This document shows positions 43,783 to 56,380 of a stretch of 64,000 bases of DNA, piece by piece. A program made the position numbers and the translations under genes. The DNA comes from Amycolatopsis alba DSM 44262. GTDB taxonomy: Bacteria; Actinomycetota; Actinomycetes; Mycobacteriales; Pseudonocardiaceae. The stretch's first letter is position 1. Every line of letters begins with the position of its first letter. The notes under the pieces were generated by a model. That model had not been told where the DNA came from. It saw only the letters and a list, made by a program, of their open reading frames with translations, and ran no database searches. The stretch is taken from contig NZ_KB913032.1 of assembly GCF_000384215.1 (NCBI RefSeq), forward strand, positions 2,497,665-2,561,664. The letters run 5' to 3'.

Positions 43783-44697
43783 ATGCGAAAGATCCAGCAA
43801 GTCTCGTTCGGCGGGCCCGACGTTCTTCAGCTCATCGAATCGGAAAAGCCCGTTCCGGGCGAAGGCCAAGTCCTGGTGCGCGTCCACGCCGCCGGGGTGA
43901 ATCCGGCGGATTGGAAGATCCGGAACGGGCTGGTCGTCGGCGACCTGCCGCTGACCGTGGGACTCGACTTTTCGGGCGTGGTCGACTCCGCCGGGACGCG
44001 GTTCCAGCCCGGCGACGAGGTCTACGGCGTCACGTTCCCGCCGAACGGCTCGTACGCCGAGTACGTCGCGGTCAGCGAAGACGCACTCGCGCTGAAACCG
44101 AAAAGTCTGGATCACGTCGAGGCGGCCGCGCTCCCGATCGCGGCGTTGACCGCATGGCAGCCATTCACCAAGGTGTTCCCGGTCGGGCCGGGGCATCGGG
44201 TGCTCATCCACGCCGCGGCGGGCGGGGTCGGGCATCTCGCCGTCCAGATCGCGAAGGCGAGGGGCGCGTACGTCATCGGGACCGCACGGAAGGCGAAGCA
44301 CGCGTTCCTGCGGGATCTCGGCGCGGACGAACTCATCGACTACACGACCAGCGATTTTTCAAAATCGCAGGTCATCGACGTGGTGCTGGACCCGATCTCC
44401 GGCGACTACGGCCCTCGCTCCCTGGACACGCTCAAACCGGGCGGTTCGCTGATCGACATCGTCGGGCACGGTCCGGACCGGACGGAAGTCCGGCGGAAAG
44501 CCGACGAACTCGGTCTCCGTTTCGCCGAGTTCTACGTCTCCCCGTCCGAAACGGATCTGGCGGAAATCGCCGCCCTGGCCGAAGCCGGCGCACTGCGGGT
44601 CTCGATCGCGGACGTCCTCCCGCTCGAACAGGCGGCGAAGGCACACGAACTGAGCGAGTCCGGACGCGTTCAGGGCAAACTCGTGCTGACGATCTAG
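43783..44697 (+). CDS. Zinc-independent quinone oxidoreductase / MDR family
   Basis: A 304-residue medium-chain dehydrogenase/reductase. GVNPADWKIRNGL, GLDFSGVV, the nucleotide-binding AAAGGVGHLAVQIAKARGA and the C-terminal GRVQGKLVL match the NADP-dependent quinone reductase (QOR) branch without zinc ligands. It reduces quinones or enones. It is divergently paired with an HxlR regulator, a common arrangement for redox-stress genes. A start at 43771 is also possible. Confidence 0.9.
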   Translation: MRKIQQVSFGGPDVLQLIESEKPVPGEGQVLVRVHAAGVNPADWKIRNGLVVGDLPLTVGLDFSGVVDSAGTRFQPGDEVYGVTFPPNGSYAEYVAVSEDALALKPKSLDHVEAAALPIAALTAWQPFTKVFPVGPGHRVLIHAAAGGVGHLAVQIAKARGAYVIGTARKAKHAFLRDLGADELIDYTTSDFSKSQVIDVVLDPISGDYGPRSLDTLKPGGSLIDIVGHGPDRTEVRRKADELGLRFAEFYVSPSETDLAEIAALAEAGALRVSIADVLPLEQAAKAHELSESGRVQGKLVLTI

Positions 44698-45614
44698 CTC
44701 GGCCAGAACTTGCGCCAGCCGTCGGCCTCGAGCGTCGTCGGCTCGAGACCGGCGTCGCGGGCGGCCTGTTCGGCGTCGCGGATGTCCTGCGCGAACCGCT
44801 TCGCCACGGCGCGAAGCTCGCCTTCGGGATCGATGCCTGCCCGGCGAGCGATCGCGGCCACCCGGAACAGCTGGGCGGCCGCTTCGGAGCCTTCCGGGAA
44901 CAGATCGAGCGGGATCCCGGCGCGGCCGCTGCGCTGGCCGAGCTTCCCGGCCAGGGCCACGGCGGGCTGGCCGAGCGCGACGCCATCCACAATGGATTGG
45001 CGACTCTTCTCGGCCTGTTTCAGTTCTTCCCATTTCAGATTCTGGTCGCCGACGGTCTCGACCCGCGGAGCGTCGGTGAAGACGTGCGGGTGGCGCCCGA
45101 CGAGTTTCGCGACCAGATCGGACGCGACCTCGTCGATCCCGAACGGGTCAGCGGCGTCCTCGATGGCCACGCGCGCGTGGAACAGCACCTGGAGCAGGAC
45201 GTCGCCGAGTTCCTCGCGCAAGGCGGCCCTGTCACCGTCCTCGATCGCGTCGAGCAGCTCGTAGGTCTCCTCGACCAGGTACTGGCGCAGCGACTCATGC
45301 GTCTGGATCGCGTCCCACGGGCATCCGCCCGGCGAGCGGAGGCGATCCATCACCTCGGCGGCCTCGACCAGCGGCGGAACCGGCGCCTCGATCACCCGCG
45401 CGCCCGACCTGATCAGCGCCGCCGCCTTCGGTTCCCTTCGCGAACCGGCGATCAGCACGAGGTCGCGCACCTGTGCGCCTTCGAGCGGGGGAACCCCGAA
45501 AACGTCGGCGTCGATATCGGAAGCCGCGTACACGGCCTGGCCGCTTCGCAAGATCGAGAGTGCCTCGGCGGGCAGTGTCGCCCCGCGGGCGATCACGACG
45601 ACGGCAGCGGTCAC
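44694..45614 (-). CDS. mazG: MazG nucleoside triphosphate pyrophosphohydrolase
   Basis: A 306-residue protein. Residues about 1-90 form an extra N-terminal region. The MazG domain follows: GGCPWDAIQTHESLRQYLVEE, EELGDVLLQVLFHARVA (the ExxED/N-like metal motif), and QNLKWEELKQAEKS. A C-terminal MazG-like half lies beyond, with FAQDIRDAEQ. It removes damaged or surplus NTPs. The GTG start overlaps the upstream lipoprotein stop by 4 bases, and it belongs to the mfd-SurA-mazG group. Confidence 0.92.
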   Translation of the reverse strand: MTAAVVVIARGATLPAEALSILRSGQAVYAASDIDADVFGVPPLEGAQVRDLVLIAGSRREPKAAALIRSGARVIEAPVPPLVEAAEVMDRLRSPGGCPWDAIQTHESLRQYLVEETYELLDAIEDGDRAALREELGDVLLQVLFHARVAIEDAADPFGIDEVASDLVAKLVGRHPHVFTDAPRVETVGDQNLKWEELKQAEKSRQSIVDGVALGQPAVALAGKLGQRSGRAGIPLDLFPEGSEAAAQLFRVAAIARRAGIDPEGELRAVAKRFAQDIRDAEQAARDAGLEPTTLEADGWRKFWPS

Positions 45615-46615
45615 GGGTTTCGCGGGGCGGCACCGTGCACAGGCAGCACGATGCCCTTCTTCGAAGCTTCGTTGGGCGCGAGGTCCATGCCCACAACATC
45701 CCACACGCCGTAGCGCGGATTGACCTTGAGGTCGACCTGATCGAGGTAGGGCTGGAGGAGCCGGACACCGACTCCGGCCAGCTGCTGGGCGCTGGGCTGC
45801 GCGGCCTGATCCGACGCGACGGGCTTGTCAGCGGCCCGCTCGCGCACCACGACGACGACCCACAACGGCTGCTGCGGTGTCGGCTGGAACGCGGCGACGG
45901 TGTTGGGTTCGAGACCGAAGAGGACGGTGGCCGCGGTCGCGGGCGACTGCATCGCCGGCAGCTTCTGGCCGGTGCCTGCCTGCGTGTCGGACGTCTGCTG
46001 GTCCTGCGCGATCAGTTCGGCGGCCGCGTTCGGCGACGCGGCGAACTTCCGAGCCTTTTCGATCGCCTGCTCGCGCAGCTTGTCCGCGTCGGAGGCGGTG
46101 GCGTCGGTCGAGGAGACCGAGCTGAAATCGAAAGTGACGGTGAGCTTGTCCAGGTACTTCATCGCGAGCTGGGTCTGCAACGCCGCGTCGACCAGGGAAT
46201 CGCGGTGGTCCCGCACGCGCGCCACGAGCTGCTGCACGCTGATCGCGGGGTCGTTCTGCGGGTTGGCCTCCATCGGCTTCGCCAGCGGATCGTTCTGCAA
46301 CGCGTTCACGACGAGAGCCTCGTCGACCCGGACGCCTTCCCGCTGAGCGGCACGCTCGGTGAGGTCGTGGAGGACCTCCTGGCGCACGATCTCGCGGCCG
46401 ACGAGATCGAGCTTGTGCTCCTTGGCGAGCTGCTGACCGTACGGGTGCTCACGGACGGCCTTGTCGATCAGCTGCTGCACGCGATCCACCGAAACCGTCT
46501 TGCCGCCGACGATCACCGCCGCACCGACCTGCCCTGGTCCGGCGTTGCAGCCGGCGAGAAGGAGAGAACCGGCAAGAACCCCGACCAGCGCACGACGGCG
46601 CCCCATGATCCGCAT
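45611..46615 (-). CDS. SurA-like secreted lipoprotein (chaperone-type)
   Basis: A 334-residue protein. The N-terminus has MRIMGRRRALVGVLAGSLLLAGC with Cys about 23 as the lipid anchor. A helical SurA_N-like region (about 45-130; VGREIVRQEVLHDLTERAAQ) follows. No clear PPIase (parvulin) domain is seen. It is probably an extracytoplasmic chaperone. It lies between mfd and mazG and is coupled to mazG. Confidence 0.8.
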   Translation of the reverse strand: MRIMGRRRALVGVLAGSLLLAGCNAGPGQVGAAVIVGGKTVSVDRVQQLIDKAVREHPYGQQLAKEHKLDLVGREIVRQEVLHDLTERAAQREGVRVDEALVVNALQNDPLAKPMEANPQNDPAISVQQLVARVRDHRDSLVDAALQTQLAMKYLDKLTVTFDFSSVSSTDATASDADKLREQAIEKARKFAASPNAAAELIAQDQQTSDTQAGTGQKLPAMQSPATAATVLFGLEPNTVAAFQPTPQQPLWVVVVVRERAADKPVASDQAAQPSAQQLAGVGVRLLQPYLDQVDLKVNPRYGVWDVVGMDLAPNEASKKGIVLPVHGAAPRNP

Positions 46616-46683
46616 CACAGCGCCTACCCTCTCATACCGGCTCCCGCGAGAGAACCACGTCATAAGTAGCGATTCGGGTTCGC

Positions 46684-50253
<3,570 letters not shown>

Positions 50254-50294
50254 CGTCCCAGCCTACGTGGGGGCACCGACAGTCCGCCGCGCGA

Positions 50295-51209
50295 TTACCT
50301 GGGCAGGGCTTCGACCACCTTCGGGAGCTGCTCGTCGAACCCGGCCGGTTCCTGCGTCGCGATGCGGATCAGCACGTGTTCGGCGCCCGCTTCCCCGTAC
50401 TCGCGAAGCCTCTCGGCGACCTCGTCCCGGCTGCCCGCGATCTGAACTTGGATCTTCTCGACGAAGTCCAGCGGAACGCCGTAATTCCGCTGCGCATAGT
50501 CCTCCAGCCGCTCACGAGCCCGGATCGGGTCGTCCTCGATGAGCACCGTCGCGAACAACGCGGGTGTCACGGGGCGTACGGCTGCTTCGCGGATCTTCGC
50601 GAGGCCGTCGGCGTAGTCCGCGACGTCGGGCGGATACGGCAGCCAGCCGTCGTATGACCGTCCCACTCGCTTCAACGCTCCGGGCGTGAACGCGGCCAGC
50701 CACACCGGCGGACCACCGGGACGGTGCGGCTCCGGGTACTCCGGGAGGGTGTCGTAGTGCAGTACTTCGCCGTGGAACGGACCGCTCTTCCCGCTCCAGA
50801 CGTGCCGCCACAACGCGACGATGTCGTCGAGCCGGGCCCGCCGGCGTTCCCACGGAACGCGGGTGAAAGCGAATTCGGGTTCGCTGCGGCCCGCGAAACC
50901 CGCGCCGACGCCGAGGGTGATCCGGCCCTGGCTGAGCAGGTCGAGCGAGAGGATCGCGTTCGCGGAAAGGAGCGGATCCCGCAACGCCGGGAGCAGCGCG
51001 GCGGTGCCGAGGGTGACCCGCTCGGTTCTGGCGGCGAACGCGCCGAGCAGCGTCAACGGATCGATGGGCGCCTTCGCGAGGGTGTCGCCGACCCAGACCG
51101 AATCGAGGCCGAGGCGTTCGGCTTCGACCGCGACGGCGACCATTTCCGGCGCGGTGCGCCCGGCGTCGAGGATGGACCGATAGGTGGGAACGACCAGACC
51201 GAATTTCAT
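50295..51209 (-). CDS. LLM-class F420-dependent oxidoreductase
   Basis: A 304-residue luciferase-like TIM-barrel enzyme. MKFGLVVPTYRSILDAGRTA, GLDSVWVGDTL, RVTLGTAALLP and TLGVGAGFAGRSEPEF are characteristic. The cofactor is probably F420 in an actinomycete. Divergent from an XRE gene 77 bases away. The substrate is unknown. Confidence 0.87.
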   Translation of the reverse strand: MKFGLVVPTYRSILDAGRTAPEMVAVAVEAERLGLDSVWVGDTLAKAPIDPLTLLGAFAARTERVTLGTAALLPALRDPLLSANAILSLDLLSQGRITLGVGAGFAGRSEPEFAFTRVPWERRRARLDDIVALWRHVWSGKSGPFHGEVLHYDTLPEYPEPHRPGGPPVWLAAFTPGALKRVGRSYDGWLPYPPDVADYADGLAKIREAAVRPVTPALFATVLIEDDPIRARERLEDYAQRNYGVPLDFVEKIQVQIAGSRDEVAERLREYGEAGAEHVLIRIATQEPAGFDEQLPKVVEALPR

Positions 51210-51286
51210 GTCACGAGCTTCTCCGCGCCGGGGAATCGATTCAATTCCTTCGAGGGAATGGCGGTACCGAACGCGGCTCGGCCAAG

Positions 51287-52060
51287 ATGACGTCCATGGT
51301 TTCCGGATTCGGCCCCGCGCTGAAGGGCTGGCGTGAGCGGCGGCGGCTGTCCCAGCTGGAACTGGCGCTCCGGGCCGGAACCACCCAACGGCACGTGAGC
51401 TTCCTGGAAGGCGGCCGGTCGATCCCAGGCCGCGGCCTGGTGCTGCGCGTCGCCGAATCACTCGAGCTCCCGCTCCGGGAGCGCAACGGCCTGCTGCTCG
51501 CGGCCGGGTTCGCGCCTGGTTTTCCCGAAACGGAATTGGACGACCCCCGGCTGCGGCCGGTCCTCGACGGCATGCGGCGGCTGCTCGACGGGCACCGGCC
51601 GTACCCCGCCATCGTGGTCGACCGCTACGGCGTGCTCGTCGCCCGCAACGACGCGCTCGACCTGCTCTTCGAGGACGTCGCACCGGAACTGCTGGAAGAA
51701 CCGGTCAACACCTTGCGGCTCGCCCTGCATCCGAAGGGGATGGCACCGCGGGTGCTGAACCTCGCGGACTGGGCACGGCACATCCTGGAACGGCTGACAC
51801 AGGAGATCGCGCATGCCCCCGACGAGCGGCTGACCGCGCTGCTGACCGAACTCGAAAGTTACGTTCCGGAGCCAGGGCCGCCCGGACCGGACCATCTCGG
51901 GTTCGCCGTCCCGATGCGCCTGTCCACTTCGGCGGGTGAGCTGCGGCTGATCACGGCCATCACGACGTTCGCGACCGCCGCCGACGTCACGGTGTCGGAA
52001 TTGAAACTGGAGACATTCCTGCCCGCCGACGCCGAAACCGCCGCGATCCTCACCCGATGA
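51287..52060 (+). CDS. XRE/MmyB-like transcriptional regulator
   Basis: A 257-residue regulator. The N-terminal helix-turn-helix is at about 8-60 (LSQLELALRAGTTQRHVSFLEGGRSIP), followed by an MmyB-like ligand-binding domain of about 160 residues (YPAIVVDRYGVLVARNDALDLLF, HPKGMAPRVLNLADWARHIL). It is divergent from the LLM oxidoreductase and probably regulates it. Start 51287; 51296 is an alternative. Confidence 0.88.
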   Translation: MTSMVSGFGPALKGWRERRRLSQLELALRAGTTQRHVSFLEGGRSIPGRGLVLRVAESLELPLRERNGLLLAAGFAPGFPETELDDPRLRPVLDGMRRLLDGHRPYPAIVVDRYGVLVARNDALDLLFEDVAPELLEEPVNTLRLALHPKGMAPRVLNLADWARHILERLTQEIAHAPDERLTALLTELESYVPEPGPPGPDHLGFAVPMRLSTSAGELRLITAITTFATAADVTVSELKLETFLPADAETAAILTR

Positions 52061-52107
52061 CCGGTTCGTTCCTCGCGGGCGGTTGAGCACGATGGCATGC
52101 TGATGCC

Positions 52108-53292
52108 ATGCGCACTACCGCCGCCGCGTCGTTCGCTTCGCTGTTCTTGCTGGTCACAGCCTGTTCCGGGGAGTCAAGCGAAACGGTGCAGAGCGCGCCG
52201 CCGGTCACCTCGAAGCCTGCCGTGACGACGTTGAAGGTCGAGCAGGTGACGGCCGGGCTCGAACACGGCTGGGACGTCGGATTCCTGCCGGACGGGAAGA
52301 TCCTCGTCACCCAGCGCCCTGGGAAGCTGGCGCTGGTCGACGGCGGCACGAAGCGCGACGTCGCCGCCGATTTCTCCGACGTCCTCGTACGCGGCGAAGG
52401 CGGCCTGATGGGGATGGTGATCAGCAAGGACTTCGCGACGTCACGCGAGTTCATCACCTGCCAGACCCACAAGGAAGGCGACAACGCCGTCGACATCCGG
52501 CTGGTCACCTGGCGGCTTTCCGACGATGGCGCGAGCGCCACGAAGGTCAAGGACCTGCTGACCGGGCTGCCGGTGAACCCCAGCGGCAGGCATTCGGGCT
52601 GCCGTCCCACGTTCGGCGCGGACGGCGCGCTGCTCGTCGGCACCGGCGACACCGCCCGGCCACAGCACCCGCAGGACCGCACGAGTCTCGGCGGCAAGGT
52701 GCTGCGTGTCGACGCGAAGACCGGGAACCCGTTGCCGGACAACCCGTTCATCTCGTCGGCGAACCCGAACGAACAGCGCGTGTTCACCTACGGGCACCGC
52801 AACGTCCAGGGCGTCACGGTCCGGCCGGGCACCGGGCAGGTGTTCACCGCCGAGCACGGACCGACCATCGACGACGAGGTCAACATGGAACGCGCCGGCG
52901 CGAACTACGGCTGGGACCCGTCCAAGGGCGGCACCGAGACCAGTTACGACGAAGGTGTCCCGATGACCGACAAGCAGCGGTTCCCGGACGCCGTCAGTCC
53001 TTTGTGGACGACCGGCGAGATCACCGAAGCGATCTGCGGCGCGGAATTCCTCACCGGGTCGCAATGGGGCACGCTCGAAGGCTCGCTTGCCGTGACCGCC
53101 TTGAAGGGACAGAAACTCCTGCTGTTCCGGCTCGACGAAACCGGCAAGGTCACCGAGGTGACCCTGCCGCCGGAGTTCGACGACAAGTTCGGCAGGCTGC
53201 GCGCCGTCCGGAGCGGGCCCGACGGCGCTCTCTACATCACGACTTCGGAAGGCAAGGACGACAAACTGCTGCGCGTCACCCCTGGCGCCTAG
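52108..53292 (+). CDS. PQQ-dependent glucose/sorbosone dehydrogenase-like lipoprotein
   Basis: A 394-residue lipoprotein: signal peptide and VTAC with Cys19. Beta-propeller repeats include GLEHGWDVGFLPDGKILVTQR, LLVGTGDTARPQHPQDRTSLGG, FTYGHRNVQGVTVRP and AEHGPTIDDEVN, the soluble aldose (Asd/YliI-type) dehydrogenase family. It probably uses pyrroloquinoline quinone and passes electrons to the chain from outside the membrane. No PQQ synthesis genes are in this window. It converges on the SDR gene by 4 bases. Confidence 0.88.
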   Translation: MRTTAAASFASLFLLVTACSGESSETVQSAPPVTSKPAVTTLKVEQVTAGLEHGWDVGFLPDGKILVTQRPGKLALVDGGTKRDVAADFSDVLVRGEGGLMGMVISKDFATSREFITCQTHKEGDNAVDIRLVTWRLSDDGASATKVKDLLTGLPVNPSGRHSGCRPTFGADGALLVGTGDTARPQHPQDRTSLGGKVLRVDAKTGNPLPDNPFISSANPNEQRVFTYGHRNVQGVTVRPGTGQVFTAEHGPTIDDEVNMERAGANYGWDPSKGGTETSYDEGVPMTDKQRFPDAVSPLWTTGEITEAICGAEFLTGSQWGTLEGSLAVTALKGQKLLLFRLDETGKVTEVTLPPEFDDKFGRLRAVRSGPDGALYITTSEGKDDKLLRVTPGA

Positions 53293-54014
53293 CGGCCGAG
53301 GTGCGCACCGCCGTTGACGTGGACGACCTGGCCGGTGACGTGCCGCGCGGCCGGGCTCGCCAGGAAAGCCACCACTTCGGCGACGTCCGCGGGCTCGCCT
53401 GCGCGTTTGGTCAGCGTGTTGCCGACGAGCCACGCCCGGCGCTCGTCGGACAGCTTGCCGTTGAAGAACTCGGTGTCCCCGACCAGTCCGGGCGCGACGA
53501 TGTTCGCGGTGATCCCCCGCGGCCCGAATTCCCTTGCCACGTCGACGTTCCACGCCTCCAGCGCCGCCTTCGCGGCACCATAGGAACCGGCTCCGGTGTG
53601 CGCGGCGATGGAGCCGATGGTGACGATCCGCGCGCCGTCGGCGAGCCTTTCCCGCAACGCACGGGTGACCAGGACGGCGCTGAACACGTTCGCGTCCAGA
53701 TTGGCTTGCCAGCTCTCGGCGAACGACTTCAGGTCTTCGGCGGGTCCGTTCCGGAAATCGGTGTTGCCGCCCGCGTTGTTGACCAGGACGTCGACACGGT
53801 CCGGCAGATCGGCCAGCGCCCGCTCCACCGCGTCCGGATCGGCCGCGTCGAACGGGACCGGGTTCGCGCCGAGCAACGCGGCGGCTTCGGTGAGAACCTG
53901 TTCGCGTCGGCCGGTGATCGTCACCCGCTCGCCTTGCGCGGCGAAGGCCGCCGCGACCGCGTAGCCGATTCCGGTTCCGCCGCCGGTGATCACTACTTCC
54001 CTGTGCTTCCCCAT
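53289..54014 (-). CDS. SDR-family oxidoreductase
   Basis: A 241-residue short-chain dehydrogenase. The cofactor motif is ITGGGTGIGYAVA at about 8-20, NNAG at about 88-91, Ser in IGSIAAHTG, and the catalytic YxxxK appears as YGAAK (about residues 145-149). It likely reduces a keto group; the substrate is unknown. Start 54014, divergent from the isochorismatase-like gene by 32 bases. Confidence 0.9.
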   Translation of the reverse strand: MGKHREVVITGGGTGIGYAVAAAFAAQGERVTITGRREQVLTEAAALLGANPVPFDAADPDAVERALADLPDRVDVLVNNAGGNTDFRNGPAEDLKSFAESWQANLDANVFSAVLVTRALRERLADGARIVTIGSIAAHTGAGSYGAAKAALEAWNVDVAREFGPRGITANIVAPGLVGDTEFFNGKLSDERRAWLVGNTLTKRAGEPADVAEVVAFLASPAARHVTGQVVHVNGGAHLGR

Positions 54015-54046
54015 ACGTCCAGCATAGGGACAACTAGGCTTCCGGC

Positions 54047-54568
54047 ATGACGAAGATCGACCCGTCGACGACGGCACTCGTCCTGATCGACCTGCAGACC
54101 CGGATCGTCGCACTGGAGACCACGCCGATCGAGGGCCCGGAGGTCGTCGCGAACGCCGTCCTCCTGCGCGACGCGTTCAGTGCGGCCGGCTCACCGATCG
54201 TCCACGTGCGGGCACACCGGCCGGACGTCGACGAGCAGCCGCCCGGCAGTGAACTGGTCGCCGAGCTGACGCCCCGCGAAGGCGAGCACCTGATCACCAA
54301 ACACACGATCGGCGCGTTCTACGGCACCGGCCTGGACGAACTCCTGCGCGGGCTCGGCGTGAAGACGCTGGTACTCGGCGGGATCGCCACGGAGTACGGC
54401 GTCGAATCGACACTGCGGGCCGCGATCGACCACGCCTACGAGACCATCGCCGTGTCGGACGCGATGACCGGCATCGCCGCAATCTCGCACGAATCGGCGA
54501 TCACGAAAGTCTTCCCACGGCTGGGCGAAGTGCTCACGACCGCCGAAACCGCCGCGGCACTGGGCTGA
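54047..54568 (+). CDS. Isochorismatase-family protein lacking the usual catalytic Cys
   Basis: A 173-residue cysteine-hydrolase-fold protein. Asp15 (LVLIDLQ) and Lys85 (ITKHTIGAFYG) of the triad are present. The usual Cys position in the GxATxxC motif is Gly118 (GGIATEYGVEST). The protein may be inactive as a hydrolase or use another mechanism. It is followed at once by a Nudix gene. Confidence 0.87.
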   Translation: MTKIDPSTTALVLIDLQTRIVALETTPIEGPEVVANAVLLRDAFSAAGSPIVHVRAHRPDVDEQPPGSELVAELTPREGEHLITKHTIGAFYGTGLDELLRGLGVKTLVLGGIATEYGVESTLRAAIDHAYETIAVSDAMTGIAAISHESAITKVFPRLGEVLTTAETAAALG

Positions 54569-54571
54569 ACC

Positions 54572-54964
54572 ATGATCGACAAAATCGCTTGGCTCCACCT
54601 GGTGGACGGCCGGATCCTGAGCACCCGCTCGCGCGGCAAGTCGGTGTTCTACCTCCCCGGCGGCAAACGCGAACCCGGCGAGAGCGACACCGAGACGCTG
54701 ATCCGGGAGATCCGAGAAGAACTGACCGTCGAGATCACCCCGGCGAGCGTCGCGCCCGCCGGGGTCTTCGAGGCGCAGGCCGACGGGCACGCGTCGGGGC
54801 TCGTGGTCCGGATGACCTGCTACACCGCCGACTTCATCGGAACGCTCGCGGCCAGCAGCGAGATCGAGGAAATCGCGTGGCTGGGCTACGCGGACAGGGA
54901 CCGGGTCTCCGCGGTGGACAAGATCATCTTCGACCACCTGCGGGAGACCGGCCTCCTGCGCTGA
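54572..54964 (+). CDS. Nudix hydrolase
   Basis: A 130-residue Nudix protein with the complete box GGKREPGESDTETLIREI plus REELTV, giving the Gx5Ex7REUxEExGU pattern (U hydrophobic). It hydrolyses nucleoside diphosphate derivatives linked to X; the substrate is unknown. It starts 3 bases after the isochorismatase-like gene ends and is likely co-transcribed with it. Confidence 0.9.
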   Translation: MIDKIAWLHLVDGRILSTRSRGKSVFYLPGGKREPGESDTETLIREIREELTVEITPASVAPAGVFEAQADGHASGLVVRMTCYTADFIGTLAASSEIEEIAWLGYADRDRVSAVDKIIFDHLRETGLLR

Positions 54965-54967
54965 CGC

Positions 54968-55606
54968 CTACTTCTTGAGGTCGTCCAGGCACAGCACCCG
55001 CGACTGCGGGAGGGTGCCGCCCGCCCGCTGCCACTGGATCTTCTCGTCGGTCGACGGCACCTGGGTGCACACCGTGCTGCCGTCGACGAGGAACGTCGCG
55101 CTCTTTTCGATGGCGAGGACCTTGTACCGCGCTGTCGCGCAGTCCGCCTTCGTGAGCTTCTTCGCGTCGACCACGCCGTCGGGGAGGCAATCGCCGACGG
55201 CAGGCGCCCGCTCACCGGGGTTCTTCAGGTCCTCCAGGCAGAGCAGGGTGCCGTCACTGGCGCCCTTCTTTCCCTGGAAGAAGTACGCGTCGGTCGTCGG
55301 ATAGTCGTCGCATTCGGATCCGCCCGAAAGCCTGAGTCCGATTTCCGACTTGTTCTCCTGTTTTCCGACGACCTTGAAGTTCGCGTCAGGCGTTCCGCAT
55401 TCGGTGTTCTTGACACTGTCCGCGTTGTCGACGCTGCCTTTGAGACAGGCGCCGACCTCGGTGCTCGACGCCGTGAACGGATTCGCGACGAAGAACGCGA
55501 TCACCGCGATGACGGCGAAGATGCCCAGGCGGATGACGGGCTTCAGCCACGTTTTCTTCTTCTGCGGCACCATCTGTTCGACGGCGGGCGCGGGATAGTT
55601 CTCCAC
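54968..55606 (-). CDS. LppU-like membrane-anchored protein with duplicated Cys domain
   Basis: A 212-residue protein: N-terminal cytoplasmic segment, one transmembrane helix (about 25-47), then two repeats of about 80 residues. Each begins VGACLKG or VGDCLPD and ends LLCLEDLKN or VLCLDDLKK, with several Cys per repeat. LppU/SCO3897-type proteins have this pattern. Each repeat probably makes its own disulfide-linked domain outside the membrane. The function is unknown. Confidence 0.75.
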   Translation of the reverse strand: MENYPAPAVEQMVPQKKKTWLKPVIRLGIFAVIAVIAFFVANPFTASSTEVGACLKGSVDNADSVKNTECGTPDANFKVVGKQENKSEIGLRLSGGSECDDYPTTDAYFFQGKKGASDGTLLCLEDLKNPGERAPAVGDCLPDGVVDAKKLTKADCATARYKVLAIEKSATFLVDGSTVCTQVPSTDEKIQWQRAGGTLPQSRVLCLDDLKK

Positions 55607-55688
55607 GGTGGTTCCCCCAGCTTGATGATCTCTTCGGGGGACCCAGCGCTCACCGGCCGGGAAACGTTACTGGCACGCGACGCAGATC

Positions 55689-56357
55689 TCAGTGCAGCCG
55701 CAACTTGGGTTTGTGCTCCAAATTGGACAGACCGTTCCACGCGAGGTTGACCAGATGCGCCGCGACCTCGTCCCGCTTCGGTTTCCGGGCGTCGAGCCAC
55801 CATTGCCCGGTCAACGCGACCATCCCGACGAGCGCCTGCGCGTACAGCGCGGCCAGCTTCTCGTCGTAGCCCCGCGCGGCGAACTGTTGCGCGAGGATGT
55901 GCTCGACCTGGCTGGCGATGTCGTTCAGCACCGTCGAGAACGTGCCCGTCGAACTCGCGACCGGCGAATCCCGCACCAGGATGCGGAATCCGTCGTGCGA
56001 GTCCTCGACGTAGGAGAGCAACGCGATCGCCGCCTGCTCCAGCATCACCCTCGGATGTCCACCGTGGAGGGTGGAGACCATCCTGTCGAGCAGGAGCTGG
56101 GTCTCGCGGTCGACGACGACGGCGTAGATGCCTTCTTTGCCACCGAAGTGCTCGTACACCACCGGTTTGGAGACGTTCGCGCGATGCGCGATCTCCTCGA
56201 TGGAGGTGCCCTCGAAACCCTTCTCCGCGAACAGGGCTCTGGCGACGTTGAGCAGCTGCTGCCTGCGCTCGCTGCCCGTCATCCGCACCCTGGCCACCGG
56301 AGCGACCGGACGCGCCCCGGTGACCGATTCACGTTTGGTTCGCCGTCTCCCCGCCAT
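55689..56357 (-). CDS. TetR-family regulator beside a desaturase
   Basis: A 222-residue regulator. TetR_N covers about residues 28-78: IEEIAHRANVSKPVVYEHFG is the helix-turn-helix. The N-terminal extension is basic. It lies 23 bases downstream of the desaturase, in the same direction, so the two may form one operon. It occupies the position of the TetR gene upstream of mfd in mycobacteria (Rv1019). Confidence 0.88.
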   Translation of the reverse strand: MAGRRRTKRESVTGARPVAPVARVRMTGSERRQQLLNVARALFAEKGFEGTSIEEIAHRANVSKPVVYEHFGGKEGIYAVVVDRETQLLLDRMVSTLHGGHPRVMLEQAAIALLSYVEDSHDGFRILVRDSPVASSTGTFSTVLNDIASQVEHILAQQFAARGYDEKLAALYAQALVGMVALTGQWWLDARKPKRDEVAAHLVNLAWNGLSNLEHKPKLRLH

Positions 56358-56380
56358 TGCAGAAGACTAACGTGACCTCG

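Noticed and set aside
42873..45713. A 946-codon open frame on the plus strand
   Set aside because: Covers antisense and out-of-frame parts of the sigma, oxidoreductase and mazG genes.
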